Shown here piece by piece: positions 23,581 through 24,054 of a stretch of 24,054 bases of DNA. Every line of letters begins with the position of its first letter. The first letter of the stretch is position 1. The translations under genes and the position numbers were made by a program. The notes under the pieces were generated by a model, which saw nothing but the letters and a program-made list of their open reading frames with translations, did no database searches and was not told the origin of the DNA. This DNA comes from DASPWV01 sp046727855 (lineage in GTDB: Bacteria; Acidobacteriota; Vicinamibacteria; Vicinamibacterales; UBA2999), in NCBI GenBank assembly GCA_046727855.1, contig JBKPDL010000018.1, forward strand, positions 1 to 24,054. Direction: 5' to 3'.

Positions 23581-24054
23581 CTACGACGGGCGGCGCGCGA
23601 TGGTGATAAAGAATCCACCTTCGCGGTGGCCAGTTACGATCTCGCCGAGGTTGACGATCAATCGCTCGGCGAGCGAGCCCAGGCGTTCGGGCTTGAAGAG
23701 TTTCTCGTCTTCCCCCAGCTCTGTGAACGGGACCGTCTTCGGGATCGCGTGCACGAATTCGAAGTCGATCGCCTTGAGCCAACCGATCACTTCGCCGACG
23801 GTGTGTTTCGACTCGTGCGGGTTCTTGTACTGGTCCATGAACCATGCCCGCCGCTTCTGCGCGCTGACGTTCGTGTCGGAGGCGTGGCGATCGAGAAACA
23901 GCATCGAGTCGTTGGTTGCGTTGAAGACGAATCGCCGGATGTCGGTCGCGAGCCGCCCATACTTGTGGTAGAGCCCAATCAGGATGTAGCCGCCAGGCCG
24001 CACGAGTTGCGCGATTGTTTTGAAGCCGAGGAACGGATCGCTCGTGTGGTGCAG
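23581..24054 (-). CDS. Class I SAM-dependent methyltransferase, C-terminal part (gene continues beyond window)
   Basis: The last 157 residues of a methyltransferase are encoded; the N-terminal SAM-binding glycine motif lies beyond base 24054. Visible is LHHTSDPFLGFKTIAQLVRP and GGYILIGLYHKYGR, the post-motif strand and helix typical of Methyltransf_11/25-type enzymes. A long extension with FLDRHASDTNVSAQKRRAWF and a C-terminal TVPFTELGEDEKLFKP follows. The frame stays open without stop to the window end, so the apparent internal GTG at 24003 is not the start. The substrate is not known. Confidence 0.85.
   Translation of the reverse strand: MHHTSDPFLGFKTIAQLVRPGGYILIGLYHKYGRLATDIRRFVFNATNDSMLFLDRHASDTNVSAQKRRAWFMDQYKNPHESKHTVGEVIGWLKAIDFEFVHAIPKTVPFTELGEDEKLFKPERLGSLAERLIVNLGEIVTGHREGGFFITIARRPS

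Noticed and set aside
23132..23971. 279-codon plus-strand open frame and the matching minus-strand frames over the tandem repeats
   Set aside because: They arise from the 27-base period and overlap the TSUP and methyltransferase genes, which have clear homology on the other strand.

Overview
The window is GC-rich, densely coded bacterial DNA, probably from an Acidobacteriota chromosome, perhaps class Vicinamibacteria (inference). The main pointers are two long, ATPase-less, duplicated MacB/FtsX-type permeases (the acidobacterial duplicated orphan permease type), exported amidohydrolases, DinB-like and carboxypeptidase-regulatory-like proteins, and many short intergenic palindromes and tandem repeats. 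There is no rRNA, tRNA, CRISPR array, phage module or transposase. Nothing in the window amounts to a clearly new multi-gene system.

Layout. Bases 1-64 hold a 32-bp tandem repeat. A FAD-dependent oxidoreductase (71-1258, minus) is divergent from an exported amidohydrolase (1325-2587, plus). A second exported amidohydrolase and an exported M1 aminopeptidase form a tight minus-strand pair (2651-6410). Together these suggest breakdown of peptides and amino acids in the periplasm or outside the cell. A permease gene (6641-9163, minus) follows, enclosed by two inverted, roughly 95% identical 152-154-bp elements (6421-6574 and 9352-9503), each built of three hairpins. The outer end of each element lies close to the start of an outward-facing gene: the M1 peptidase on the left and a small Tat-signal-like hypothetical (9531-9959) on the right. 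A palindrome at 9962-10028 separates that hypothetical from an overlapping minus-strand pair, an IMPase-family phosphatase and a class I/II aminotransferase (10013-12033). A second orphan permease (12082-14526, plus) is followed by a YbaK-type deacylase, a truncated alpha/beta hydrolase and two DinB-fold proteins, ending at 16557. Glutaminyl-tRNA synthetase and a carboxypeptidase-regulatory/cupin protein run on minus (16596-19065). A YjbR/MmcQ-like protein and an exported alpha/beta hydrolase run on plus (19290-20671).

The right end (20672-24054) is minus-strand: a partial SAM methyltransferase at the edge, a block of 26-27-bp tandem repeats, then a probable operon of a TauE/SafE permease, a TPR/TonB C-terminal protein, a STAS anti-sigma-factor antagonist and a small rhodanese-like reading frame. 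The rhodanese frame has lost its N-terminal part and carries an in-frame TGA exactly where the catalytic cysteine codon should be, directly followed by a strong hairpin. It is most likely a decayed gene, but it is the one place where a selenocysteine reading deserves a test. The two most unusual observations are this TGA and the inverted elements around the first permease.
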